64,000 bases of DNA from Vreelandella stevensii S18214 (GCF_000275725.1 NZ_AJTS01000013.1:25242-89241), one strand, 5' to 3'. Positions 27,893 to 36,356 are shown, counted from the first letter of the stretch. A program made the numbers and translations. The notes: generated from the letters alone by a model not told the origin.

Positions 27893-28752
27893 CTGTGGAG
27901 TCGTAATGCGTATTTACAAGGACTAAAAGCGTCCTTTAAAGCTAACTTACGAAAGTATTTATAATCGACGGTTCACGCTTAAACGGTTGAATCCTTTCGG
28001 GCTTCCGAATAGCTGTTAGCTGAAAGCTATCATGAGCTAAGTTTTCTGTGCATCATCAAATGTGTTAATGGGAGCGCCATAGTACTAGGTACAAATATGG
28101 CTCTAGGACAATGTTAGATGTTTTGGATTTTGAGGCGGATCGCTCTTATCGAAGATCGTCTAATTCGCTCTGAAGCGCAGGTTTTTTGAAACTATCACCT
28201 GGTTGGCACACTGTGCGAATCAACATCAGATATGAGAAAGCCAATCAGGTGAACACTACCCTCGAGGGCTCATCTGTCCAGTTAAAGCCTCGAGTCTTTC
28301 TGGGTGCGCAAAAGACAAGAAGGTTATATGGGAAAATTATGAGGCCTGGATACCATGCGTCATGGGCGTGCCGATGCTGTGAGTGACAGAGCGAGAAGCA
28401 AGTGAAAGTCCCTGAAGTAGGGGCGGGATGCGCCCGAGTGGCATTTTTTGTCTTAAGGTAGATCGCGTAGCTGTTCTTCAGAATAATCTTCAGAGCGTTG
28501 ACGACAGCCATCGCTGTGCATTCCTCAAGAATAGAATGTGTCGGAAGGGTGGCGTCATTGGTGTTAGTCATCGCTTAGGATTTCTCAATCTGGCTTACAC
28601 GGGCGCCTGTACCGATATCCCCGCGGATGGCGACGTATCGATGTTGAATTCCTCGCCAGACGAAGTGCAATGAGCTGCGGCTATAGGCTTGCGCAGCCTT
28701 AGATAGCCGGCCGTCGCAGGCGCGCCGGTTGGCCGGGATCTTCTTCTGCCCG
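27893..28752. other. 860-bp gene-free, AT-rich stretch
   Basis: No convincing protein gene is seen on either strand between sdhC and the first gene of the accessory block. The short frames present have no recognisable motif or ribosome site. The middle (28213-28450) has the look of a structured RNA and is listed separately. Confidence 0.6.
28213..28450 (+). ncRNA. Possible group II intron 5' fragment
   Basis: The stretch begins GTGCGA, matching the GUGYG 5' end of group II introns, and is rich in short complementary words, such as CCTCGAGGGCT with AGCCTCGAG, and GGGCG with CGCCC near the end. The purine-rich runs (GTGAAAGTCCC, GAGAAGCAAG) look like intron domain I. No reverse transcriptase gene or domain V/VI follows, so at most this is a truncated copy. 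The identification is by impression and not secure. Confidence 0.3.
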
Positions 28753-29028
28753 TCAGGTGTCCGGTCGGAACTCCAGCACGAACGCTACGACCTTTTCGGC
28801 GGACATTTCGCACGGCTTCAACAATGTCCTATCTGATGTAACGCGGAAGAGGTTGAAGCTGACAATGTCAGTCCCGTCCAACTCCCTGGCGAACAGACTG
28901 TTGCGACGTCCGTCCCCAGATCGCCGGACGATCAAGCTGAAACGCCGGCCTTCATAAGTCCCTTCTCTGTATCCCTCCGCAAGCTTCGCGAAAGCGGCAT
29001 CGAACTCGGAATGCTCCATGTCATCCAT
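28753..29028 (-). CDS. Small hypothetical protein
   Basis: A 91-residue soluble protein (MDDMEHSEFDAAFAKL..), acidic at the start, with a beta-rich middle (GRRFSLIVRRSGDGRRNSLFARELDG) and a C-terminal SAEKVVAFVLEF. An AAGGA ribosome site precedes the ATG. I do not recognise the family. It is the most downstream gene of the minus-strand redox block, and its style is alphaproteobacterial. Confidence 0.55.
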   Translation of the reverse strand: MDDMEHSEFDAAFAKLAEGYREGTYEGRRFSLIVRRSGDGRRNSLFARELDGTDIVSFNLFRVTSDRTLLKPCEMSAEKVVAFVLEFRPDT

Positions 29029-29188
29029 CCTTATTGATAGAACAGAGGCGCGGCGGGTGCGAGACCGCCAGTGCCGGGTCGCGCTAAGGTGCCGGGCAGA
29101 TTCCTGCAGCCGACGAGGCCCGGGGTGGGCAGGATAATTGAGATGTCGGCGCCCGCATGGCTATCAGCGAAGTCGTCCGTCCAGTCTG

Positions 29189-29470
29189 CTAGGCAACGTC
29201 CACGCCTTTCCAGAAAGCGATGTAATCCCGGATACCCTCGGCATCCGGAGTGGGGGCGGGATAGGTCCAAGCGGCGTTCACGTTGAGCGCGTCACCCGCG
29301 CGAACATGAAAGAAGCGCGCGGCGCCTTTGATCGGACAGACAGATGTGTGCGGGCTCATCTCAAGCAGGCTCAGGTCGACTCCTGACGGTGGGAAGTAGT
29401 GATTTCCCTCGACGATGACTGTTTCGTCGCTTGTGGCGATAGTAGTGTCTTTCCAGATGGCTGAGACCAA
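29189..29470 (-). CDS. DUF427 family protein
   Basis: A 93-residue DUF427 protein. The family pattern is clear: VIVEGNHYFPPSG, the central SVCPIKGAARFF and the end AAWTYPAPTPDAEGIRDYIAFWKG. The biochemical role of DUF427 is not established. The start codon is TTG at 29470 with a strong AGGAGAG ribosome site 6 bases ahead; no nearby ATG gives the full domain. It sits next to glutaredoxin in the redox block. Confidence 0.82.
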   Translation of the reverse strand: MVSAIWKDTTIATSDETVIVEGNHYFPPSGVDLSLLEMSPHTSVCPIKGAARFFHVRAGDALNVNAAWTYPAPTPDAEGIRDYIAFWKGVDVA

Positions 29471-29537
29471 CGGACTCTCCTTTTGTATTCATCAACCGGC
29501 GAAGGCTCGCGGGCTGGCTGCCCCAAGCCGCACCTCC

Positions 29538-29810
29538 TCAGGTGGCAGGCGGGTTGCGCCCGAGAAGTTTGTCGAGCTCGCCTCTGACATCGAGCGCGAA
29601 TAGCTCATCGGAGCCACCGATAAGGGTGCCATTGATGAAGATCTGCGGCACGGAGCTTCGCCCCGACGCTTCCGCCATGGCCTGCCGGTGAGCCGGATCC
29701 GCCTCAATATCGAGCTCCTTCCATCGCACGCCCTTTTCCTTGAGGAGCGCCTTCGCTCGGCGGCAGAACGGGCACCAATTCGTGGTGTACAGCAATACAT
29801 CAGTTGTCAT
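29538..29810 (-). CDS. grxC: Glutaredoxin
   Basis: A 90-residue dithiol glutaredoxin with active site CPFC in LLYTTNWCPFCRRAKALL, the cis-Pro glutathione site SVPQIFINGTLIGGSDEL, and family length. It reduces disulfides and glutathione adducts in the cytoplasm and could regenerate the methionine sulfoxide reductases or GSTs of the same block. A GGAG ribosome site precedes the ATG, inside the tail of an upstream broken gene. Confidence 0.9.
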   Translation of the reverse strand: MTTDVLLYTTNWCPFCRRAKALLKEKGVRWKELDIEADPAHRQAMAEASGRSSVPQIFINGTLIGGSDELFALDVRGELDKLLGRNPPAT

Positions 29811-30210
29811 ATTGCATCTCCGGCAGTTGCACGCGGATCGCTGTCATGGCGTTGATCTCCAATTCGCGGCGTTCAAAGATGGCGACTGCACCTTGGCCGA
29901 CATCGGAGCAGATGCTGACGATTGGCCGCTATCCAGGCGACATGGCCCAAAGTGCTTTCACCGCCAGGCAGAGGCCGCACGCGCCTCCTGTAGCGCCGAG
30001 CCGATGCTCTAAGGTAACCGAGCCTCGATTGGGACGGAAGCGGTCCCGCTCGAATCGCCCATCATGCTGGTCGAGCATATCAGGACGACGGATAGTGCAG
30101 GAACTTTCAAATTGAGCTTGATGTCGAGCCAGGTATCGCGAGCGAAGGCGTTCTAGAGGCCGGGGGGTACGAAGACTGTGTTCGGCAAAACGGTTCACGT
30201 TGATCGCCAA
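29800..30210 (-). pseudogene. Broken gene with an in-frame amber codon, faintly OsmC/Ohr-like
   Basis: A 137-codon frame on the minus strand is open from a TTG at 30210 except for one TAG at 29929-29931, in ..AMSPG*RPIVSICSDVGQGAV... The part after the stop continues in frame to a TGA at 29800 and overlaps the glutaredoxin start. The tail (SDVGQGAVAIFERRELEINA) weakly recalls the C-terminal half of OsmC/Ohr peroxidases, and the Cys-containing middle could be a decayed active site. Family assignment is tentative; the broken state is the firmer claim. Confidence 0.4.
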
Positions 30211-30263
30211 AGCTTCCCAGGGCGCACGTCTACGATCGGCGCGACGTGAGATAGCTCGCGCCG

Positions 30264-31010
30264 CTAGCCCCCGTAGCGCTCCGTCTTGATGATGGAGGCG
30301 TCCAAGCCCGCCAGCAGCGCGCTATCGGTTGCGATGTTGACGAATCCGTTAGACCCGCAGACGAACACTTGCGTCGGCTTTCCCTGAAGCCTGGTTAGAA
30401 TTTCTTGGACCATCATGCCGTCGATCCGTCGCGCAAAGTCCGATGCGCGAACCGGTTTCTCGCGCGTAATCGCGAGCGCCAGGACGAACGCCGGATCGCT
30501 GATTTCGATGCAATGAAGTTCTTCTGAGAAGAGAACGTCCTCGGCGGTTCGTGCGGACAGGAGCAACGCTGTCGGAACGGCTTGGGCCAATGCGCGGCGC
30601 TGCCGGATCATTGCCATCAACGGCACGAGGCCGGAGCCTCCCCCGATCAACAGAACCGGATCTATGGCAGGCTCAGGCCAAAGGAAATGGCCACCGAGCG
30701 GACCGCGAACTTCGATTTCGTCACCAATCGCCGCGATGTCGTGAAAAAACGGCGAAACTTCGGCATCCGGCATGCGCTCGATAGCTATCTCGACGATCGG
30801 GGTCGAAACTGCCGATGACGCGATCGAGTAGCTGCGCATTGCACTGTAGCCGTCGGGCGCGGTCAGCCGGATATCGACGTGCTGACCTGCGGTGTGCGCG
30901 AACGGCTTGCTCAACCGAAGGAAGAAGCTCTTGATACTCGGTGTTTGCTGGATGATGTCGTCGATCACGCATGATTGCCACGAACGGACTTGCGCTTCGT
31001 TTTCAGTCAT
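30264..31010 (-). CDS. Flavin reductase (ferredoxin-NADP reductase type)
   Basis: A 248-residue soluble FNR-like oxidoreductase. The FAD-binding barrel has the motif MRSYSIASS (RxYS type) near residue 62, then GPLGGHFLW. The NAD(P) domain starts LLIGGGSGLVPLMAMIR near 112 and ends in VFVCGSNGFV and KTERYGG. The start codon overlaps the end of the MsrP-like gene (ATGACTGA), so the two are translated together; it is probably the electron donor to that molybdoenzyme in place of a membrane MsrQ. The ATG at 31010 is fixed by the overlap. Confidence 0.83.
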   Translation of the reverse strand: MTENEAQVRSWQSCVIDDIIQQTPSIKSFFLRLSKPFAHTAGQHVDIRLTAPDGYSAMRSYSIASSAVSTPIVEIAIERMPDAEVSPFFHDIAAIGDEIEVRGPLGGHFLWPEPAIDPVLLIGGGSGLVPLMAMIRQRRALAQAVPTALLLSARTAEDVLFSEELHCIEISDPAFVLALAITREKPVRASDFARRIDGMMVQEILTRLQGKPTQVFVCGSNGFVNIATDSALLAGLDASIIKTERYGG

Positions 31011-31605
31011 GGGTGTATCGTTGTTCGCGCCACGGATCGCCGTAGATGTGATAGCCGTGCAGCTCCCAAAAGCCGGCCTCGTCACGCGTCGTGAATTGCA
31101 GCGCATTCACCCATTTGGCGGATTTCCAGAAGTAAAGGTGCGGCACTAGAAGACGCGCCGGCCCCCCATGATCGCGGGAAAGTGGCTTGCCCGCATAACT
31201 GAGGGCGACCATCGCTTTCCCGGAAAGCAGATCCGTCAGAGGGACGTTTGTCGAATAATTATCGTAGCAGTGCGCCAAGACGAAATCGGTAGGCCGATCA
31301 AGCTCTGCATCTGCAAGGATGTCTTCAATGAGTACACCCTCCCAAACGGTATCCAGTTTGGACCAAGAGGTGACGCAGTGAATATCCTTTGTCACCTGGG
31401 TCTTTGGTAGAGTGTTGAATTCGCCCCAATTCCACGTTTTGACGGGCTTCGGACCAATTTTGACTGTGAATTTCCAGTCGGAGGGCTCTACCCTCGGCGT
31501 AGGGCCGGCCGACAGAACAGGGAAATCCTCCACCAGATGCTGACCTGGCGGAATCCGATCGGACTGGTCGCCTGAACCGCGACCGGTGAAACCTCTGGTG
31601 ACCAT
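31003..31605 (-). CDS. MsrP/sulfite-oxidase-like molybdopterin oxidoreductase
   Basis: A 200-residue oxidoreductase-molybdopterin (COG2041) protein. The Mo-ligand Cys is in DIHCVTSWSKLDTVWEGV near residue 85, and the cofactor pocket segments are HCYDNYSTNVPL, SRDHGGPARLLVPHLYFWKSAKW and FWELHGYHIYGDPW. Unlike E. coli MsrP it has no Tat signal, so it is probably cytoplasmic. The start at 31605 has a GAGGGG ribosome site and matches the family N-terminus MVTRGFTGR. It probably reduces sulfoxides using the coupled flavin reductase, which fits the msrA/msrB context; the substrate is inference. Confidence 0.82.
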   Translation of the reverse strand: MVTRGFTGRGSGDQSDRIPPGQHLVEDFPVLSAGPTPRVEPSDWKFTVKIGPKPVKTWNWGEFNTLPKTQVTKDIHCVTSWSKLDTVWEGVLIEDILADAELDRPTDFVLAHCYDNYSTNVPLTDLLSGKAMVALSYAGKPLSRDHGGPARLLVPHLYFWKSAKWVNALQFTTRDEAGFWELHGYHIYGDPWREQRYTHD

Positions 31606-32072
31606 AGTGACCCCTCTTGCTCGATACGGCAGACCGAAGCCGGCCTTCATTTCAGTACTCTGCGTAAAGCATTTGCCCGCACATCCGCCGAATAAGCCAA
31701 TCGACTAAAAATCAGATACAGATGCTCTATCATCGTAAAAAATCGCGTATCGAACATAGCGTCAGGCCAGCATGATTCCCAATACCCAATGGCTATAGGG
31801 TAGATAACCCCAAGGCTGCGTACGCTGATCTGCGGTATGCGGAGCGGAAGTTGCAGGTTCGCTCTCAAACGGATGGGCAGCGTGCAAAGCTCAAGGCTCA
31901 CCAGCGCATGGTTGCCCAGTTCGCGCTCGCCGGCAGCTTGAGTATATTAAGGACGAAATGTCGATCTGATCTATTCTGGCTTCAGGAAATAGGGAAAATA
32001 AGGTCGGACGTTCGCGCACCGTCGCGACGCGCGATCATCCACTAAGCTTCTGTATCGGGGTTGGAGGATCAG
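31606..32072. other. Divergent intergenic region between MsrP-like and redoxin genes
   Basis: 467 bp without a convincing gene. It separates the minus-strand redox operon from the single plus-strand gene and should contain promoters in both directions. AT-rich tracts occur near 31940-32000. No operator could be recognised. Confidence 0.5.
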
Positions 32073-32543
32073 ATGAACGAGATCGAACGACAAGCGCCTG
32101 AGCTGCGGGTGCAAAAATGGATTGGCAAAGATGGGGAAAGTATCGCGCCGTTCAAACTGTCAGATATCGGGCCCGGCCCGAAAATCTTGTTTGCCTTCCA
32201 GCATTGGTGCCAAGGTTGCCATTTGCATGGGTTTCCGACGCTACAAAAGTTGCATGCAGCGTTGAGCTCAAAAGACGTGGGGTTCGCAGTGATCCAGACC
32301 GTCTTCGAAGGAACGCATGAGAATACCTTCGAGAAGTTGCGCGTGAACCAGCTCAAGTATGAGCTTCCTATCGTTTTCGGTCACGACGAGCAACCGACCG
32401 GCTCGCCGTTTCCAACCTTCATGGAAGACTACCGCACACGAGGAACTCCGTGGTTTACGGTTATCGACGCTGGCGGTAGCATTGTTTTCTCGGACTTCCA
32501 TCTCGACGCGGAGCGACTAGTGAAGCAACTTGAGCAAGGTTAA
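32073..32543 (+). CDS. Thioredoxin-fold redoxin with a CxxC site
   Basis: A 156-residue AhpC/TSA-like redoxin. The active site is FAFQHWCQGCHLHGFPTLQKL (CQGC near residue 48). The thioredoxin fold continues through VGFAVIQTVFEG and a cis-Pro segment TRGTPWFTVIDAGGSIVFS. It lacks a signal peptide, so it acts in the cytoplasm, reducing peroxides or disulfides. It is the only plus-strand gene of the block. The start at 32073 has a GGAGGA site at a proper distance. Confidence 0.8.
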   Translation: MNEIERQAPELRVQKWIGKDGESIAPFKLSDIGPGPKILFAFQHWCQGCHLHGFPTLQKLHAALSSKDVGFAVIQTVFEGTHENTFEKLRVNQLKYELPIVFGHDEQPTGSPFPTFMEDYRTRGTPWFTVIDAGGSIVFSDFHLDAERLVKQLEQG

Positions 32544-32674
32544 TCGTTGGAAGGTGGGCAATCATCCTGATTGCCACCCATCCCCTGATGCCCACTACAG
32601 GCGTTGCGCGCTGTAACTCTGTTGATCAGCGTGCGAAAACCCGGATCCGGATAGGAGGAGCGTCAACGATTGAA

Positions 32675-32872
32675 TCAATCCGTTGGGAGAGGGCGGCTCC
32701 GCTCCGTCAGCTCGGCAATAGATAACCCATTCTCGCCGAGCAACTCTCTGATCCGATCGACGATATGAGCCCCTAGCGCCGCTGTCTTGGTCCCCCCCAC
32801 AGATTCCCAAGATGCGAGTTCACACGCCGATACCTCGTGGTCAGCGCCGAAGTGCTTCTGTCGGTATGTCAC
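32675..32872 (-). CDS. Small hypothetical protein coupled to the DUF1330 gene
   Basis: A 65-residue frame whose ATG overlaps the DUF1330 stop (ATGA), the usual sign of coupled translation in this block. The sequence (HIVDRIRELLGENGLSIAEL) is helical and soluble. Family not recognised. It could be a genuine small protein or the truncated start of a longer gene lost before the redoxin. Confidence 0.4.
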   Translation of the reverse strand: MTYRQKHFGADHEVSACELASWESVGGTKTAALGAHIVDRIRELLGENGLSIAELTERSRPLPTD

Positions 32873-33162
32873 CGCCGCCCTTCAATGATAAAGGCGCGGT
32901 AACGGGAACCGGCAAAGCGATGAGCAGCGATGGTTTGGTAGGCGGGACTGTCATACCAGTCGCGAGCGGCCTGCATCGTCGGGAAACGCAAGATTACGGC
33001 CCCTTCGATGGGCGGCCCCTCCAAATGCTGGATCGCGCCATAAGCGGCGAGAAAGGTAACGTCGTGACCATCGAACGATGGTCCGACGCCTGCAGAATAG
33101 GTTGCGAGTGCATGTGGGTCGCTGGTTTCTTCCCGCGTAAAGACGACGAACGCTTCCATCAT
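32869..33162 (-). CDS. DUF1330 family protein
   Basis: A 97-residue ferredoxin-like (dimeric alpha/beta barrel) protein. The family landmarks are AFVVFTREETSDPHALATYSAGV, the segment VEG-like LEGPPIEGAVILRFPTMQ and ARDWYDSPAYQTIAAHRFAGSRYRAFIIEG. The function of DUF1330 is unknown. It lies downstream of the GlcG-like gene in the same direction. The start at 33162 or 33159 (tandem ATGs) follows GAGAGG. Confidence 0.85.
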   Translation of the reverse strand: MMEAFVVFTREETSDPHALATYSAGVGPSFDGHDVTFLAAYGAIQHLEGPPIEGAVILRFPTMQAARDWYDSPAYQTIAAHRFAGSRYRAFIIEGRR

Positions 33163-33220
33163 TAGGCCTCTCAAAGGTTGGATCTGTTGGCCATTACCAC
33201 CGGTGATGGCCTCACAGTCG

Positions 33221-33652
33221 TCAGGCTGGCAACTGGAACCCGATTTTCATGAGTGCCTCGACGCACGCATCCTGATCCTGCTGATAGTTGCCTCCGGAGA
33301 TGCCTATGCCGCCGATCAACTTCCCATCCTCCAGAATCGGATAACCGCCGCCGACAGCGACCATCCGAGGGCGATAGGCTAGCGGCGCCACTTTTGGATC
33401 GTTGGTCACATAGTCGTTCCAGACATGGGTCGGGAACCCAAACGAGGCGGAACTCCAGGCCTTGTCGATGGCAACATCGACGGTAAGGAACGGCGCATCG
33501 TCGGTGCGCTCGAACGCGCGCAGGTTACCGGTGGCGTCGACGACGGCGACGGCAGCCGGGATGCCGATGGCACGGGCCGCAGCGAGCGCCGCGTCGATGA
33601 GGGCGACTGCGGTTTCGCGGTTGATCGAGGCGGTGGCAATAGATTTGGTCAT
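33221..33652 (-). CDS. GlcG/HbpS-like (Haem_degrading) protein
   Basis: A 143-residue member of the Haem_degrading (DUF336) family: N-terminal helix ALIDAALAAARAIG, then AAVAVVDATGNLRAFERTDDAP, and the Gly-rich VGGGYPILEDGKLIGGIGISGGNYQQDQ near the end. Members bind haem or small ligands or are found with redox enzymes; the exact role here is unknown. The ATG at 33652 is the family start. It lies 72 bp after the oxidoreductase stop in the same direction. Confidence 0.83.
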   Translation of the reverse strand: MTKSIATASINRETAVALIDAALAAARAIGIPAAVAVVDATGNLRAFERTDDAPFLTVDVAIDKAWSSASFGFPTHVWNDYVTNDPKVAPLAYRPRMVAVGGGYPILEDGKLIGGIGISGGNYQQDQDACVEALMKIGFQLPA

Positions 33653-33724
33653 GGGATTCTCATCGCTGGGGCATAACCCGTTCGGCTTTTTGAGGTTGGA
33701 CAAGATGTTTGGCGATCGCGGTCG

Positions 33725-34738
33725 TTAGAAGCCTTCGAGGACGATCTTGCCTTTAGCCGCGCCACTTTCGATCAGTGCATGCACCGTCTTCAGATTGGCG
33801 GCATTGATCGGCGACAGTCGCCGGGTCAGCGTCGTGCGGATTTTGCCGTCGTCAACCAGCGCTGCCATCGCATCCAGAATCTCGCCCTGCTCATTCATGT
33901 CGGGCGTGCCGTAGATCGACCGCGTGAACATCAGCTCGTGGTGGATCGACACCGCCTTGCGCTTGAAAACCATGATATCGAATGCCTTGGGATCGTCGAT
34001 CAGTCCGAACCGTCCTTGTGGGGCGATCAGTTCGGCGATGTCGGCGACATGTTGCTCGGTATGTGTGGTCGAAAAGACGAAAGCGGGAGCACCGATGCCG
34101 AGTTCGGCGATCTGTGGCGCGAGCGGACGAGAATGGTCGATGACGTGGTGAGCTCCAAGCCCTCTTACCCACTCTTGGGTTTCCGGTCGAGAGGCTGTGG
34201 CGATGACGGTGAGGTCCGTGCGCTGTCGCGCGATCTGGACGGCGATCGACCCAACCCCGCCCGCGCCACCGATGATGAGGATCGCCTCCGCCGCACCGGG
34301 TACGGGCTTCGCCACGTCCAGGCGGTCGAACATCGCCTCCCAGGCCGTCAACGTCGTCAGCGGCAGCGCCGCCGCTTCCGCCCAGGAGAGCGACGCAGGT
34401 TTGTGACCGACAATCCGGGCGTCGACGAGATGGAACTCCGCATTGGTACCGGGCCGTGTGATCGATCCGGCATAATAGACCTCGTCGCCTAACTCGAACT
34501 GCGTGACGTCGGGGCCGACCTCGCGCACAATCCCGGCGGCATCCCATCCCAGCACCTTCCAATCGCCATCTGCCGGCGGCGTGCTGTTGCGGACCTTGTA
34601 GTCGACCGGGTTGACCGAGACGGCCTTCACCTCAACCAGGATATCGTATCCTGCAGCGACAGGCCGAGGCAGATTGATGTCGACCAGCGCGGCATCCGCG
34701 GCGATGGGTCCCGGAACCTTGTAACCAATGGCTTTCAT
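33725..34738 (-). CDS. Zinc-type alcohol dehydrogenase-like / quinone oxidoreductase
   Basis: A 337-residue medium-chain dehydrogenase. The GroES-like domain begins MKAIGYKVPGPIAADAAL, with KVLGWDAAGIVREVGPDV and the NADPH motif ILIIGGAGGVGSIAVQIARQ near residue 155. The catalytic-zinc Cys/His set is absent, so it is the zinc-free quinone/enone reductase type (ZADH, CurA/QOR-like). It should reduce quinones or reactive enals with NADPH, in keeping with electrophile detoxification in this block. Confidence 0.85.
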   Translation of the reverse strand: MKAIGYKVPGPIAADAALVDINLPRPVAAGYDILVEVKAVSVNPVDYKVRNSTPPADGDWKVLGWDAAGIVREVGPDVTQFELGDEVYYAGSITRPGTNAEFHLVDARIVGHKPASLSWAEAAALPLTTLTAWEAMFDRLDVAKPVPGAAEAILIIGGAGGVGSIAVQIARQRTDLTVIATASRPETQEWVRGLGAHHVIDHSRPLAPQIAELGIGAPAFVFSTTHTEQHVADIAELIAPQGRFGLIDDPKAFDIMVFKRKAVSIHHELMFTRSIYGTPDMNEQGEILDAMAALVDDGKIRTTLTRRLSPINAANLKTVHALIESGAAKGKIVLEGF

Positions 34739-34783
34739 AAATGTCTCCAGCTTGCTTGATCGGATGACGCGAATGCTCGTTAG

Positions 34784-35092
34784 TCAACTTCTTCTACATT
34801 GAGGTCCCGACTCTTGAACTGGGTCGCGGTAGCAGATTTCATCGAACACGTCGATCAACAGGCCCTTATGCTCGGTCGCCGGATCGGTGATCGCGTAGAG
34901 GGTGGAGGCGTTATCGCCATCATCACCGCTTCCGAGGCGAAACGCCGCGTCGACGCAGATGCCGCACGGACCGATGGTTGATCCTGGCTCGAGATCGACG
35001 AGATTGCTGTCCTTGACGCGCTATTCGCGGTCTTAGCCCTTGGCGATGAAGGACTGAACTGCTTGTAGAGCGTCGGTCAGCTGCTATGTCAT
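34784..35092 (-). pseudogene. Pseudogene with three in-frame stops, all at probable Gln codons
   Basis: A 103-codon frame from an ATG at 35092 to TGA at 34784. It is interrupted by TAG (codon 3), TAA and TAG within the first third: MT*QLTDALQAVQSF..KG*DRE*RVKDSN... Each can arise by one C-to-T change from CAG or CAA. The remainder (GPCGICVDAAFRLGSGD.. and ..ATEHKGLLIDVFDEICYRDP) is a coherent protein sequence of unknown family with four cysteines. It lies between corA and the oxidoreductase gene in the same orientation, where a coupled gene would be expected. Confidence 0.55.
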
Positions 35093-35185
35093 GGACGCAC
35101 CTTCATCTTGAGTTGGATTGGACAAGCTTCCGTATAAGGCCCGCTGTAACCGTCAGATGACGGCGAAGAAAACGATGGGCAGTAT

Positions 35186-35997
35186 TCACAGCCACTTAGC
35201 CTTCTTGAAGCGCACAAATAGGAAAACGCACGATATCGCTATCACTCCGAGCACGACAAAGTATCCGTAGGCCGTGTCCAGCTCCGGCATGTGCTTAAAG
35301 TTCATGCCGTATATTCCAGCGATCGCCGTCGGGACTGCCAGTATTGCCGCCCAAGCCGCCAGCTGGCGGGTGATCACCCCCGTCCTTTGCGCTTCAAGAA
35401 GGCTGCTGGCCTCAAAGACCGTGGACAGGACAAGCAGGAGGCCGTCGACCATGGACTGCACGCGGTGGACATGGTCCGCGACGTCGTGGAAATATGGTGT
35501 CATTTCGGCGCTGATGCAGGGAAAGTGGCCGCGAACGAGCTTTCGCACCAGCTCGGCCATAGCCCCGAGCGTGCGCTGGAACCGCGTGAGTTCGGACCTT
35601 AGTTCGAAGATTCGCGCCACCTCTTCTGGCCCGAGGAAATCGTGCAGCGACCGTCGCTCCATCGCCAGGACGTCGTCCTCGATCATTTCGAAGATGGGCA
35701 GATACTGGTCGACCACGCGATGCAAGATCGCGTGCAGCACATAGTCGACACCCTTGCCGAACTGCGTCGGCGATGCCTCGAGTTGCTCCCGAAGTTTGCC
35801 CAGCGCTCCGGCATTGCCGTGCCGCACGGTGATAAGGTGATTGTGACCGGTGAAGATCGCCATCTTGCCGTAGCTGATCCGGTCGCCGACCAGCTCGGCG
35901 GTCTGCGCGACGACGTACAACTCATCGTTGTAGACCTCGAGCTTGGGCGGGCACAGCGGGTGCATCGCGTTGTCGATCGCCAACGGATGAAGATTAT
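35186..35997 (-). pseudogene. corA: corA, 3' part, cut by IS3-family element
   Basis: About 270 codons of a CorA magnesium/cobalt transporter, from NLHPLAIDNAMHPLCPPKLEVYNDEL to the two C-terminal membrane helices with the signature GMN in AGIYGMNFKHMPEL and the end RFKKAKWL. The N-terminal about 50 codons lie on the other side of the IS element (37250-37409). An IS-derived ATG at 36058 could still start a fusion carrying most of the protein, but the conserved N-terminus is lost. Confidence 0.88.
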
Positions 35998-36056
35998 TGA
36001 TCTTGCCCAGCAGCAGTGGACACCCCGTTAAGGCAGTACACTGAACGAGGTGACCC

Positions 36057-36356
36057 ATGGCAAGGCAAGCAACGTCGATGAAGAAGACCCGTACCCGTTA
36101 CTCCCAGGCCTACAAGGATGAGGCCTTGGCACTCGCTGACCGTGTCGGGTCCAGTGTCGCCGCTCGTGAGCTAGGGCTTCAGCCCAGCCAGCTCTATCAA
36201 TGGCGAGCCAAGGCCCAGCAGCAGCAGAACGTCTCGGCTCGCGAGCAGGCCCTGGCTGAAGAGAACGCGAGGCTCAAGCGACAGCTGGCCGAGAAGTCGG
36301 AAGAGCTTGAAATCGCAAAAAAAGCCGCGGTGTACTTCGCCAAGAGCCTGAAGTGA
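36057..36356 (+). CDS. IS3-family transposase OrfA
   Basis: A 99-residue DNA-binding protein. The HTH_Tnp_1 segment is [37 protein letters not shown], followed by a leucine-zipper helix ([21 protein letters not shown]). The ATG at 36057 is used, but 36078 (MKKTRTRY) is an equally good start. It ends overlapping orfB. Confidence 0.9.
   Translation: MARQATSMKKTRTRYSQAYKDEALALADRVGSSVAARELGLQPSQLYQWRAKAQQQQNVSAREQALAEENARLKRQLAEKSEELEIAKKAAVYFAKSLK
36317..36324 (+). promoter_or_regulatory. Probable programmed -1 frameshift site (A7G)
   Basis: AAAAAAAG near the end of orfA. The orfB frame is open back through this point, so a -1 slip would fuse OrfA to OrfB as in other IS3 elements. Confidence 0.65.

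Noticed and set aside
28245-28571. A 108-codon minus-strand frame in the gene desert after sdhC
   Set aside because: No recognisable domain or ribosome site, and it overlaps the structured intron-like stretch on the other strand.
31647-31901. An 84-codon minus-strand frame upstream of the MsrP-like gene
   Set aside because: No ribosome site, no motif, odd composition; it overlaps the promoter region of the operon.
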